A stretch of DNA of 64,000 bases from an uncultured Caulobacterales bacterium (lineage in GTDB: Bacteria; Pseudomonadota; Alphaproteobacteria; Caulobacterales; Maricaulaceae): the NCBI GenBank assembly GCA_938001915.1, contig CALLBD010000016.1, positions 1-64,000 on the forward strand. Direction: 5' to 3'. Within the stretch, counting starts at the first letter, position 1. Every line of letters begins with the position of its first letter. The notes beneath the pieces were generated by a model. It was not told where the DNA came from, made no database searches, and saw only the letters and a program-made list of their open reading frames with translations. Made by a program: the position numbers and the translations under genes. Shown in pieces: positions 16,888 through 24,952 of the stretch.

Positions 16888-18258
16888 ATGAAAGTAGGAG
16901 ATGTGGAAGCGCATAACGCAACAAAGCTGACAGACGACGGGATTGTAATACCTTCTCAATCTGCATTTGGGGCCTATCCGATTGTTGGAGAGCATGAGCC
17001 CGTGGAGAGCTTAGGCTCGCTTAGGCGAAAAACCCTTGTAACCCTGCGCTGGACCGCGATTTTTGGGCAAATCACAGCCCTGATTATTGTTAGTCTCATT
17101 CTCGGGTTTGAATATCCGCTTTTGGCCTGCGGGTTTGCCATTTTTGCTTCGGCTGCGGTGAATATAGGTGTCACCCTCACGCTACCCTTAGATCGCCGCG
17201 TCTCTGATTTCGAAGCTTACATGCAATTGGGATTTGATCTCTGGCAGCTCGCAGGCTTGCTCTGGCTAACAGGCGGCATCGTTAACCCCTTTTCTATCCT
17301 ATTTCTCGCGCCTATTGTGACAGCGGCGACCACATTATCCCGTTGGGTATTCTTTGCGCTTGGCGCAATGGCATTGGTGTTATCTTTTACTTTGGTATTC
17401 CAGCATTATCCCCTGCCCTGGTCTCCGCGAGGGAGTTTTGATCTCCCGCTTGTGTTAAAACTTGGCATCTGGATGTCCCTATGTGTCGGCGCCGTCTTCA
17501 CCTCGCTCTATGCGTGGTGGGCGACCCATGAGAGCCGGCGCATGGCCTTTGCTCTAGCCGCAGCGGAGTCAATGCTCGCGCATGAACAAAAGCTCAGCGC
17601 CCTTGGCGGATTAGCGGCCGCGGCCGCCCATGAGCTCGGCACGCCGCTTGCGACTATTCAAGTCGTTGCAAAAGAAATGAGCCGGGAGGTCGAAACTGAC
17701 ACGGCGCTAGGGGAAGATGCTGCGCTTATTCTCTCTCAGGCCCAGCGCTGCCGAGATATCCTCGAACAATTGTCTCGGCGCGGTGACGCGGGAGATGTGA
17801 TACATGATGTGCTCTCTCTCGAAGATTTGTTAGAGGAAGCCGCAGAACCCTTTATTGACCGCGAAAAAGATATTGTTATTCGCTGCGAGGGCGACGGCGC
17901 TGAGCCCTATTTGAAACGCAGACCCGAACTCCTCTATGCGTTGAAAAATTACATCGATAATGCGGTCGATTTTGCGAAGATGCGCGTTGAGCTATCGGCG
18001 CATTGGGACCACGATAAAATTACCATTTTTATTGATGATGACGGGGCGGGCTTTCCGCCAGCGTTGAAAGGGCAATTGGGTCAGCCCTACACGAGCACAC
18101 GGCGACGCGGCAAAACTGCCGGGGGCTTAGGTTTGGGCCTGTTTATTTCAGAACGATTTATCAACCGTACAGGAGGAGATGTCGCTTATCTTGTCTCCCC
18201 GCTCGGCGGCGCACGCGTAAAAACCGAGCTCCCGCGAGATAAAATTTCAGCTGGCTAA
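16888..18258 (+). CDS. regB: Sensor histidine kinase RegB/PrrB/ActS (redox-sensing)
   Basis: A 456-residue membrane kinase. The N-terminal half has about six transmembrane helices. The loop LTGGIVNPFSILFLAP near residue 130 carries the GGxxNPF ubiquinone-binding motif. The H-box AAAHELGTPLATIQVV places the phosphorylated His at residue 248. A Cys in QRCRDIL lies exactly 40 residues later, matching the redox-active Cys of RegB (His225/Cys265). N-, G1- and G2-boxes (NYIDNAVDFAK, DDDGAGFP, GGLGLGLFISERF) are intact. It senses redox or quinone state and controls respiratory, photosynthetic and energy genes with RegA. No Shine-Dalgarno is visible before the ATG, so it may be leaderless. Confidence 0.94.
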   Translation: MKVGDVEAHNATKLTDDGIVIPSQSAFGAYPIVGEHEPVESLGSLRRKTLVTLRWTAIFGQITALIIVSLILGFEYPLLACGFAIFASAAVNIGVTLTLPLDRRVSDFEAYMQLGFDLWQLAGLLWLTGGIVNPFSILFLAPIVTAATTLSRWVFFALGAMALVLSFTLVFQHYPLPWSPRGSFDLPLVLKLGIWMSLCVGAVFTSLYAWWATHESRRMAFALAAAESMLAHEQKLSALGGLAAAAAHELGTPLATIQVVAKEMSREVETDTALGEDAALILSQAQRCRDILEQLSRRGDAGDVIHDVLSLEDLLEEAAEPFIDREKDIVIRCEGDGAEPYLKRRPELLYALKNYIDNAVDFAKMRVELSAHWDHDKITIFIDDDGAGFPPALKGQLGQPYTSTRRRGKTAGGLGLGLFISERFINRTGGDVAYLVSPLGGARVKTELPRDKISAG

Positions 18259-18311
18259 AAATTAACGAAACCTTTTGGCGAGATGGCGCGTAGATATTGC
18301 CAAGGAGCTAG

Positions 18312-18860
18312 ATGATGACCGAATATGCGCTTCCAAACGACGCAACATTGATGATTTTGGATGATGATGGCCCGTTCCGCACCCGTCTTGGCCGCGCGAT
18401 GGAACAACGCGGCTTTACTGTGAACGCCGTCGAATCTGTCGCAGAAGCCAAATCCGTTGTGCAACATTCCCCGCCCGCTTTCGCCGTTCTGGATATGCGT
18501 TTGCAAGACGGAAACGGCCTCGACATTGTTGATCTCCTGCACGCGAAACGTCCCGAGTCTAAGATGGTGATGCTAACGGGCTATGGCAATCTGGCGACAG
18601 CCGTATCTGCCGTGAAGAGAGGGGCTGTCGATTACCTGTCTAAACCCGCAGATGCAGACGATGTATGCAAGGCCTTACTTGCCAGGCCCGATGAAGCCCC
18701 AGAACCTCCAGAAAATCCCATGAGCGCTGACCGCGTAAGATGGGAGCACATCCAGCGGGTTTATGAGCTTTGCGGAAAAAATGTGTCCGAAACCGCTCGG
18801 CGGTTAAATATGCACCGCCGAACTTTACAACGAATTTTAGCGAAACGCGCCCCCCGTTAA
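18312..18860 (+). CDS. regA: Response regulator RegA/PrrA/ActR
   Basis: A 182-residue two-domain regulator. The receiver has the acidic pocket LDDDG and phosphoacceptor Asp61 in FAVLDMRLQDGNGL. A proline-rich linker near residue 135-140 leads to the Fis-type DNA-binding domain NVSETARRLNMHRRTLQRIL, which is nearly invariant in this family. It is the cognate partner of the kinase just upstream (53-base gap). It should control genes for respiration and redox balance. The strong terminator at 18920 follows. Confidence 0.96.
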   Translation: MMTEYALPNDATLMILDDDGPFRTRLGRAMEQRGFTVNAVESVAEAKSVVQHSPPAFAVLDMRLQDGNGLDIVDLLHAKRPESKMVMLTGYGNLATAVSAVKRGAVDYLSKPADADDVCKALLARPDEAPEPPENPMSADRVRWEHIQRVYELCGKNVSETARRLNMHRRTLQRILAKRAPR

Positions 18861-18919
18861 AATAGCGAACAAAATCCCCCCCAGCCTTGTTAACCTACCC
18901 CAACCCCGAACAAGGCCTT

Positions 18920-18959
18920 AGCGCCGCCTTCCGTCCCCCCCGGAAAGCGGCGCTTTTTT
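18920..18959 (+). terminator. Rho-independent terminator after regA
   Basis: Stem AGCGCCGC (18920-18927) with GCGGCGCT (18947-18954), extended by TTCCG/CGGAA around a C-rich loop, followed by a six-T run. Confidence 0.93.
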
Positions 18960-19016
18960 GCGCGGTACCTTTTGAAAATTTTATAATTCTGTTGTTTGTA
19001 AGAGTTTATTTTGGAC

Positions 19017-19448
19017 TTATTCAGCCGCGATGGCATCCATGAATAGACCATTTAGCTTAGCGCCAAAACTTTCGCCGCGGCCCAAAGGCTCGCCGTCTAA
19101 TTCTAGAGAAAACACCCCCATTGTCTCGGCCAAATCAGCAAGAAGGCCCTTTGGCATAGTCTCATAGGCCATACGCCAATTTTCAAAAGACCGATCTAAT
19201 ATCTCACCTTTGTGTAAAAGCTCTAGATTGTCATGGCGAATATCTTGGCTAATTGTATCAAACAGCAACTCGATATCCTTCTGCTCACCCTCGAGGATTT
19301 GAATATATCTATCCCCATCACAGAGAAGCAACCCAGTTATGGCGAGCGCGCGATTATTCGTCTCTGATGACGCCAAAATATTGGCCACATCTTCCACATG
19401 GGTGCTCTCCCGCGCGAGACTGGTATATATTATTTCGAACAATGCCAT
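19017..19448 (-). CDS. BLUF-domain blue-light sensor protein
   Basis: A stand-alone 143-residue BLUF protein that binds FAD. The key flavin-contact residues are present: Tyr8 in IIYTSLA, the Asn in NNRALAITGLLL (near 31-32), and Gln50 in DRYIQILEGE. The C-terminal part is a helical cap of about 50 residues, with no EAL, GGDEF or cyclase output domain. It must signal through protein contact. The adjacent genes give no partner. It sits between regA and the DUF3604 operon, with its own promoter. Confidence 0.94.
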   Translation of the reverse strand: MALFEIIYTSLARESTHVEDVANILASSETNNRALAITGLLLCDGDRYIQILEGEQKDIELLFDTISQDIRHDNLELLHKGEILDRSFENWRMAYETMPKGLLADLAETMGVFSLELDGEPLGRGESFGAKLNGLFMDAIAAE

Positions 19449-19520
19449 TAAACGTTTTCCCGTATCGCAAATTTGGGATTTATCTTCACTGGTGTTATTA
19501 CGTCTAGCCTGTCCTTTAGG

Positions 19521-19550
19521 TTTTGACAGTGCTGCAGTGTTCCGTCAAAA
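19521..19550. promoter_or_regulatory. Inverted repeat TTTTGAC-N16-GTCAAAA upstream of the DUF3604 operon
   Basis: A perfect 7-bp inverted repeat, TTTTGAC (19521-19527) and GTCAAAA (19544-19550), lies 20 bases before the ATG at 19571. It could be an operator or an mRNA hairpin in the 5' untranslated region. Confidence 0.45.
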
Positions 19551-19570
19551 GGTAGAAAAAGGGGAAAGTT

Positions 19571-21496
19571 ATGCGAATAAATTGGATGGCCAGCGCCGCC
19601 TTTGGGGTTTTACTGTCAGCCTGTGCGGATACCGCGCCCGATAAGGCCTCAGAGACAAAAAACTCATCCGTTGGAGCGGAACGGCCGTCACAGACGACCC
19701 AAAAAACCCCAGGATATAACGCCAATAAAAATGTCTATTTCGGCGATTTACATATTCATACGAAGAATAGCTTTGACGCCTATATTTTCAATGTCCGCAC
19801 AACCCCTGCGGATGTGTATCGTTTTGCAGCGGGCCAGCCCCTGAAACACCCGTCAGGTTTTGAAATGAAATTGGCGGGGCCGCCGTTGGATTTTGTCGCT
19901 GCGACAGATCACGGCGCTTATATGGGCGTGCTGCCGGCTATGGATAACCCAGAAAGCCCGCTCTCTGATCATGAGCTTGCGAAAAAAATGTTCGGGGCAG
20001 ACGTATCGGACCCTACGGCCATTATTCGAAACTTCCAAACCATAGGGCATTCTGTTCGCACGGGTAAACCGATTGAAGGATTATATGACCGCGCCCTCAT
20101 TGACCGCACCTGGCAAGGGGCGGTTCAAACAGCCGATAAATATTACGCACCTGGAAAGCTGACGACATTCGCGGCCTATGAATATACGGCGGTAACATCG
20201 GGAAGAGGCGCTGACGGATTTGCAGGCGGGAATTTGCACCGCAATGTTGTCTTTGAAAATAGCGCGCCAGAGCGCCTCTTTAGTGTGCTTGACTCTCCCA
20301 ATCCCGAAGACCTTTGGGACTGGATGGATAATACGCGAAGCGCGGGCCATGATGTCTTATCCATTCCGCATAATTCTAATGTCTCAGATGGCGAAATGTT
20401 TGATATGGTCACATTTGGCGGGGGCGTTATTGATGCGGACTATACCTCGCAAAGACTACGCAACGAACCCATTGTCGAAATGGCGCAAGTCAAGGGCACG
20501 TCGGAAACGCACCCTGCCCTGTCCCCAAATGATGAATTTGCGAGTTTTGAAATTTACGACCAACTCCTCGCCTCTAATATCGTCAGTAAAATAAACGGCT
20601 CTTACATTCGCGAAGCCTTAGCAAGGGGCCTCGCCTTGGAAGAAGCCACGGGGACGAACCCTTACGCCTTTGGCCTTATCGGCAGCTCTGACAGCCATGT
20701 CGCGGGCGGGGCTTATGACGAGCAAGATTATTGGTCGAAAGTCGGTGTTGTTGACGGCACGGCAGAAAGCCGCGGATCCGTCCCGCCTGGTGGCGCAAAA
20801 AGCTGGGAGAATGTCGAACGCGACCCTAATGCTGAGAACTGGTTCTCAAAATGGAGTGCTGCAGGCTATGCGGCCGTCTGGGCGGAAGAAAACACGCGCA
20901 CGTCCATTTTCAATGGCATGCGGCAAAAAGAAACCTATGCCACATCTGGCCCGCGTATTCGGCTCCGTTTCTTCGGCGGCAATATGAATGCTGATATTTT
21001 AGCGTCCGCAAATATGGTCGAACAAGCCTATAGCGCAGGCGTCCCAATGGGCGGCAAATTCAAGACAGATAGCGCGCCAAGCTTCCTCGCTTGGGCTGCG
21101 CGTGACCCGCGAGGCGCGCTGCTGGACCGTATCCAAATCATTAAATCATGGCACACGGCAGAGGGGCCGCAGGAGGCGGTTTATGATGTCGCCTGTTCCG
21201 GCGGCGCCTCGCCTGACCCCGAGACCCGTCGCTGCCCGAATAATGGTGCCAGCGTAGACCTCTCGAATTGCGCCCCCTCATCTGGCGCGGGCGATGCGGA
21301 GTTGAAAACCGTCTGGACAGACCCCGATTATACAGCCGGCGAAAGCGCTGCGTATTATGTCCGTGTTTTGGAAAATCCAACCTGCCGCTGGTCAAGCTGG
21401 GATGCGCTAAATGCGGGCACGGAGTTCCACCCTGACCTACCGCCGACACTCAAAGAGCGCGCCTGGTCGTCACCTATTTGGACAGCTTCAAAATAA
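19571..21496 (+). CDS. DUF3604 family lipoprotein (PHP-like)
   Basis: A 641-residue protein. The signal LLSAC marks a lipoprotein with Cys18. The mature N-terminus YFGDLHIHTKNSFDAY begins the DUF3604 fold, followed by VAATDHGAYMGV, GIGSSDSHVAGG-like text (LIGSSDSHVAGG near 375) and other His/Asp residues that resemble the metal site of PHP-type phosphoesterases. Members occur widely in proteobacteria but their reaction is not established. The next two genes follow with no gap and with a 4-base overlap, so the three are made together. No trace of a truncation. Confidence 0.9.
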   Translation: MRINWMASAAFGVLLSACADTAPDKASETKNSSVGAERPSQTTQKTPGYNANKNVYFGDLHIHTKNSFDAYIFNVRTTPADVYRFAAGQPLKHPSGFEMKLAGPPLDFVAATDHGAYMGVLPAMDNPESPLSDHELAKKMFGADVSDPTAIIRNFQTIGHSVRTGKPIEGLYDRALIDRTWQGAVQTADKYYAPGKLTTFAAYEYTAVTSGRGADGFAGGNLHRNVVFENSAPERLFSVLDSPNPEDLWDWMDNTRSAGHDVLSIPHNSNVSDGEMFDMVTFGGGVIDADYTSQRLRNEPIVEMAQVKGTSETHPALSPNDEFASFEIYDQLLASNIVSKINGSYIREALARGLALEEATGTNPYAFGLIGSSDSHVAGGAYDEQDYWSKVGVVDGTAESRGSVPPGGAKSWENVERDPNAENWFSKWSAAGYAAVWAEENTRTSIFNGMRQKETYATSGPRIRLRFFGGNMNADILASANMVEQAYSAGVPMGGKFKTDSAPSFLAWAARDPRGALLDRIQIIKSWHTAEGPQEAVYDVACSGGASPDPETRRCPNNGASVDLSNCAPSSGAGDAELKTVWTDPDYTAGESAAYYVRVLENPTCRWSSWDALNAGTEFHPDLPPTLKERAWSSPIWTASK

Positions 21497-22318
21497 ATGA
21501 CACGATTTCTTCGCGAGCCTTTCGTTCATTTCGTCCTATTGGGCGGGCTATTATTTGCGGGTCACGCCCTCTGGCAGACCCATGTGACGAAATCAGATAG
21601 GACGATTTTCGTCAGCCCAGAGGAAATGGAACGCCAAGCCCAAATCTTCGCGGCGGAAAACCGGCGGCAGCCCTCTGACGCAGATATAGAGGGCCTGCTC
21701 TTCGCCCATATTGAAGAACAAGCGCTTATGCGCGAGGCCCAGCGGTTGGGTCTGGATGAGGATGACACCATTATCCGCCGCCGCTTAGCGCAAAAAATGC
21801 GCTTCATGATTGATGATGTCTCTGCGCCTGAAATGCCGCCGCGCGACGAGCTCAAACTTTGGTATGAGAATAATCCCGCCCGTTTCATTCGGCCCGAAAC
21901 GCGCAGTTTTGAACATATTTTCCTCTCGCCCAAAAACCGCGCAGATACGGTGGTCGCGGAAGCGGAAAGCCTGTTAAAAGCGGGCATTCCTGAAAACTGG
22001 GAAGCGCAAGGCGATGCCTTTATCTCAGGACGGGAGTTTTCAACTCTGGCGCAAACCGCCGTGCAGCGTGATTTCGGAACCGCATTTGCCGAAAAGCTCT
22101 TCGCCCTGCCCAATTCACCTGACTGGCAAGGCCCGATAAATTCAGCCTTTGGCGTGCATCTCATTCGCCTCACAGGCGTCACAGCGGAATATCTTCCAAA
22201 ATTTGGCGACATTCAAGTCGAAGTCGAAGCCGTTTGGTTGGATGAGGCCAAACGTGTGGAAAACACAGAGGCCTTGAAAAAACTCATTGGGAAATACCGC
22301 GTTGAGGTTCAGGAGTGA
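21497..22318 (+). CDS. Membrane-anchored peptidyl-prolyl isomerase (parvulin-like)
   Basis: A 273-residue protein with one N-terminal membrane helix (FVHFVLLGGLLFAGHALW) and a SurA/PpiC-like architecture. A chaperone-type helical N domain (about 40-125) is followed by a parvulin-like region, from FIRPETRSFEHIFLSP to SAFGVHLIRLTGV. It is likely a periplasmic folding factor tethered to the inner membrane. The ATG follows the DUF3604 TAA directly and the stop overlaps the HupE start. Confidence 0.88.
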   Translation: MTRFLREPFVHFVLLGGLLFAGHALWQTHVTKSDRTIFVSPEEMERQAQIFAAENRRQPSDADIEGLLFAHIEEQALMREAQRLGLDEDDTIIRRRLAQKMRFMIDDVSAPEMPPRDELKLWYENNPARFIRPETRSFEHIFLSPKNRADTVVAEAESLLKAGIPENWEAQGDAFISGREFSTLAQTAVQRDFGTAFAEKLFALPNSPDWQGPINSAFGVHLIRLTGVTAEYLPKFGDIQVEVEAVWLDEAKRVENTEALKKLIGKYRVEVQE

Positions 22319-23304
22319 GGCAAATTTTCCAAAGCCTCTGTTTTGCCTGCCTCGCGTTTTTCTGCCTCACAACACAGAGTTTTGCCCATGAAGTGCGGCC
22401 AGCCTTTCTGCGCATAACGGAGACGGCGGCAGGCGAATTTTCTGTGGTCTGGAAACAGCCCGTTCTTTCAGGTCGCCGCCTGCGGATAACGCCCACCTTC
22501 CCCGAGGGCTGCGCGCAATCAGAGCCGCGGCTCGACCGCAGCGGCCAAACAGTTGCTGAGCGGTTCACCGTTCAATGTGAATTGAAAAGCGGCACGCTTG
22601 CCTTACCTGGTCTCGAAAATACGCTGACGGACGCCTTTGTGCAAATTGCATTTCTGGACGGGAGCAGCCGCTCGGCTTTGTTAAAACCTGCGGAAGCCTC
22701 GCTCTCGCTGTCTGGGCCCCAAGCCAGCCCGGCAAAAGATTATCTCGTCATTGGCGTTGAACATATTATTTTTGGATGGGACCATTTGCTTTTTGTGATT
22801 GGCCTGACTTTACTCGTCGGCGGGCGGCGTGTGTGGGGCGTAGCCACGGCCTTTACGCTGGCGCATTCTTTGACCTTGGCAGCAACAGCAATTGGCGGCG
22901 TGACCCTACCCTCTCGGCCCGTGGAAATATTGATTGCAGGGTCGATTGTCTTACTCGGCGTTGAGGTGTTACGTAAGCGAAAAGGGAACCCAACGCTTGG
23001 CGCAAGACGCCCCTATCTGATTGCCTTTGTCGTGGGCCTTATCCATGGCTTTGGATTTGCAGGTGCGCTCGCCGATATTGGCCTGCCGCAAGGCACGGAG
23101 CTGCTTGCGCTGTTCCTCTTTAATATCGGCGTCGAGCTGGGGCAGTTCGCTGTTATAGGGCTGGCTTTATTATTCTTGTGGGCGCTTGCAAAACGCAGTG
23201 AGGCGTGGCGCAAAACGGCCGAGCTTTGGACGGTCTATGGCTTTTCCATGATTGCTATGTTTTGGGTCTTTCAGCGCATGACACCTTATGTAGGTCTGAC
23301 CTAG
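22315..23304 (+). CDS. HupE/UreJ family membrane protein
   Basis: A 329-residue protein. A signal peptide ends near FAHE, followed by a periplasmic part of about 120 residues and then six or so membrane helices. The family features are HEVRPAFLRI near residue 25, GVEHIIFGWDHLLFVIGL near 150-168, and HGFGFAGAL with GIELGQ-like NIGVELGQ. HupE/UreJ proteins are thought to move nickel or other metals, but this long form with an extra periplasmic domain is a separate subgroup of unknown cargo. GTG start overlaps the preceding stop (GTGA). Confidence 0.88.
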   Translation: MRQIFQSLCFACLAFFCLTTQSFAHEVRPAFLRITETAAGEFSVVWKQPVLSGRRLRITPTFPEGCAQSEPRLDRSGQTVAERFTVQCELKSGTLALPGLENTLTDAFVQIAFLDGSSRSALLKPAEASLSLSGPQASPAKDYLVIGVEHIIFGWDHLLFVIGLTLLVGGRRVWGVATAFTLAHSLTLAATAIGGVTLPSRPVEILIAGSIVLLGVEVLRKRKGNPTLGARRPYLIAFVVGLIHGFGFAGALADIGLPQGTELLALFLFNIGVELGQFAVIGLALLFLWALAKRSEAWRKTAELWTVYGFSMIAMFWVFQRMTPYVGLT

Positions 23305-23400
23305 CGGCACGGCGGATAATCTCAACCAATTCGGGCGTGCTATCTGGAGCTCTTGCTATCTGGTGCACAGGCCCTTAGGGGCACCCGTGCTGTATTGCAC

Positions 23401-23432
23401 GAGGGGCAATGCAATTTGCCCTCTTGCTTTTT
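23401..23432 (+). terminator. Probable terminator-like hairpin after the HupE gene
   Basis: GGGCAA (23404-23409) pairs with TTGCCC (23416-23421), extended by neighbouring G-T and bulged pairs, and is followed by CTTGCTTTTT. It is imperfect; a second GC-rich hairpin (about 23362-23386) precedes it. Confidence 0.5.
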
Positions 23433-23503
23433 GAAGGCAGATAGTGGAGCGGCTGATAGGCAGAGTTTCCGCTAAAATTGTCCATTAATCAGCGCCGTCA
23501 AAT

Positions 23504-24772
23504 ATGACGGGACTCAAATCTGACCGTGAAGGGTACGCTTTGTTATTAAAGAGCCAAAAATCGTCACAAAGATGGGTCGCGCTGGCTTTGGTCAGTGTTA
23601 TTTTCCTCGTGACGACAGGCGGAACATTTTCGTCTCTCGGCGTGTTATTACCGCAAATGATTTCAGATAGGGGCTGGAGCTGGGCGCAGGCTGGTTTGGG
23701 ATTTACCGTCCTAGGGTTATTCACAGGCCTGTCGAGCACGATTCCCGCCTACACCATAAAGAAGGTTGGGATTCGGCTGACCTATCTTTTAGGCGGCCTG
23801 ACGATAAGCGCTGGGTTTCTCATCTTATCATTCTCGAATGATCTTAAAATCTATTTATTGGGCGCAGCTCTGGTTGGGCTTGGCTATTCGCAAACAGGCG
23901 CAGTGCCTGCCATTAAAGTCATAAGCAGCTGGTTTGATAAAAAGCGCTCCTTTCTAATAGGGTTATTCTTCACCTGTGGGGCTTTGGGGAGTGTGATAGG
24001 CCCGCTCGTCGCAGATGTCTTTTTGTCGAAAGTCGGCTCATGGGCCCTGTATTGGGTAAGTATCGCGGCTTTAATTTTATGCCTCACACTCATCACAACG
24101 GTCTTCGTCAGCGAGCGTCCAGACAGCCCGGAAGACACCGAGACGCCCGAAGAAAAAACCTTGAATGAAGCGAATAATTGGGAGTTTCGTGAGGTCCTGA
24201 AAACGCCGCAATATTACATCATCATACTCGCTGTGACCTTCACCTTATTTGGCACTTTGACGATGAATGCATGGCAAGTCACTCACATGCAAAATCTTGG
24301 CGTCGCGGCAACTATGGCCGCTGCCGCGTTAAGCGCTCACGCCGTTTTCAATGCAATTTCTCGTATTCTTGGCGGGATAATAATCGATAAAATTGGCGCG
24401 AAGGTTATCTTCGCCTTGGGGCTATTGGCCGGGGTTATTGGCATGGCGGCGCTGAGCGTCGCAGACACACCTGCCCTCATTCTAATTTTCGCTATCGGAG
24501 ATGGAGTGAGCTTTGGTATTGTCACCTTTGCAACGTCCATTATTTTGCTTGAATATTATGGCGACAAAAACAATCCGATGATTTTAGGCTTCGTCAATTT
24601 AATTACAACCGCCGCCATGAGCGGCCCTCTTATTGCGGGTGCCATCGCGGATAAGATTGGCGGTTTCAAAGAAGTCTTTATTGGTATCTCAATCATGTTA
24701 TTGGCCGTTTTCATTCTGACATTGGTCATGAAGAAACCTGTCAAAACCCAAACGGCTGCAACGAAGACTTGA
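23504..24772 (+). CDS. MFS transporter (oxalate/formate antiporter-like)
   Basis: A 422-residue major facilitator with about 12 hydrophobic segments. The N-terminal half has LLPQMISDRGWSWAQAGLGF, typical of the monocarboxylate/oxalate-formate branch, and the central loop near residue 205 is charged. The substrate is unknown; the branch usually handles organic acids. It is followed after 180 bases by a TonB-dependent receptor on the same strand, so the pair may take up one nutrient across both membranes. Confidence 0.86.
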   Translation: MTGLKSDREGYALLLKSQKSSQRWVALALVSVIFLVTTGGTFSSLGVLLPQMISDRGWSWAQAGLGFTVLGLFTGLSSTIPAYTIKKVGIRLTYLLGGLTISAGFLILSFSNDLKIYLLGAALVGLGYSQTGAVPAIKVISSWFDKKRSFLIGLFFTCGALGSVIGPLVADVFLSKVGSWALYWVSIAALILCLTLITTVFVSERPDSPEDTETPEEKTLNEANNWEFREVLKTPQYYIIILAVTFTLFGTLTMNAWQVTHMQNLGVAATMAAAALSAHAVFNAISRILGGIIIDKIGAKVIFALGLLAGVIGMAALSVADTPALILIFAIGDGVSFGIVTFATSIILLEYYGDKNNPMILGFVNLITTAAMSGPLIAGAIADKIGGFKEVFIGISIMLLAVFILTLVMKKPVKTQTAATKT

Positions 24773-24923
24773 GGCAAAGCCTTCAACCGAAACGCCGACT
24801 GTATATTTTTCACTCCCTTTTTCCGCCGCCGCCGTATTCAAATTCTAACACTCAAAGCGATGCGATTGCATGTAGTCATGAAATCTAGCTTTGGACTATA
24901 GACTGGCTTTCATTGCTGCCAGA

Positions 24924-24939
24924 TAATGCAATGACATTA
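24924..24939. promoter_or_regulatory. Inverted repeat TAATG-N6-CATTA before the TonB receptor
   Basis: TAATG (24924-24928) and CATTA (24935-24939) form a 5-bp inverted repeat just before the Shine-Dalgarno of the receptor gene. It faintly resembles part of a Fur-type site, which would suit an iron-regulated receptor, but the match is weak. Confidence 0.35.
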
Positions 24940-24952
24940 AGGTGGAAAACGA

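Noticed and set aside
21562-22212. A 216-codon open frame antisense to the peptidyl-prolyl isomerase gene
   Set aside because: The sense frame encodes a recognisable isomerase with operon overlap; the antisense product has no motif.
24773-24952. Riboswitch upstream of the TonB receptor
   Set aside because: No cobalamin box, TPP signature or other known aptamer motif is visible in the 180-base leader.
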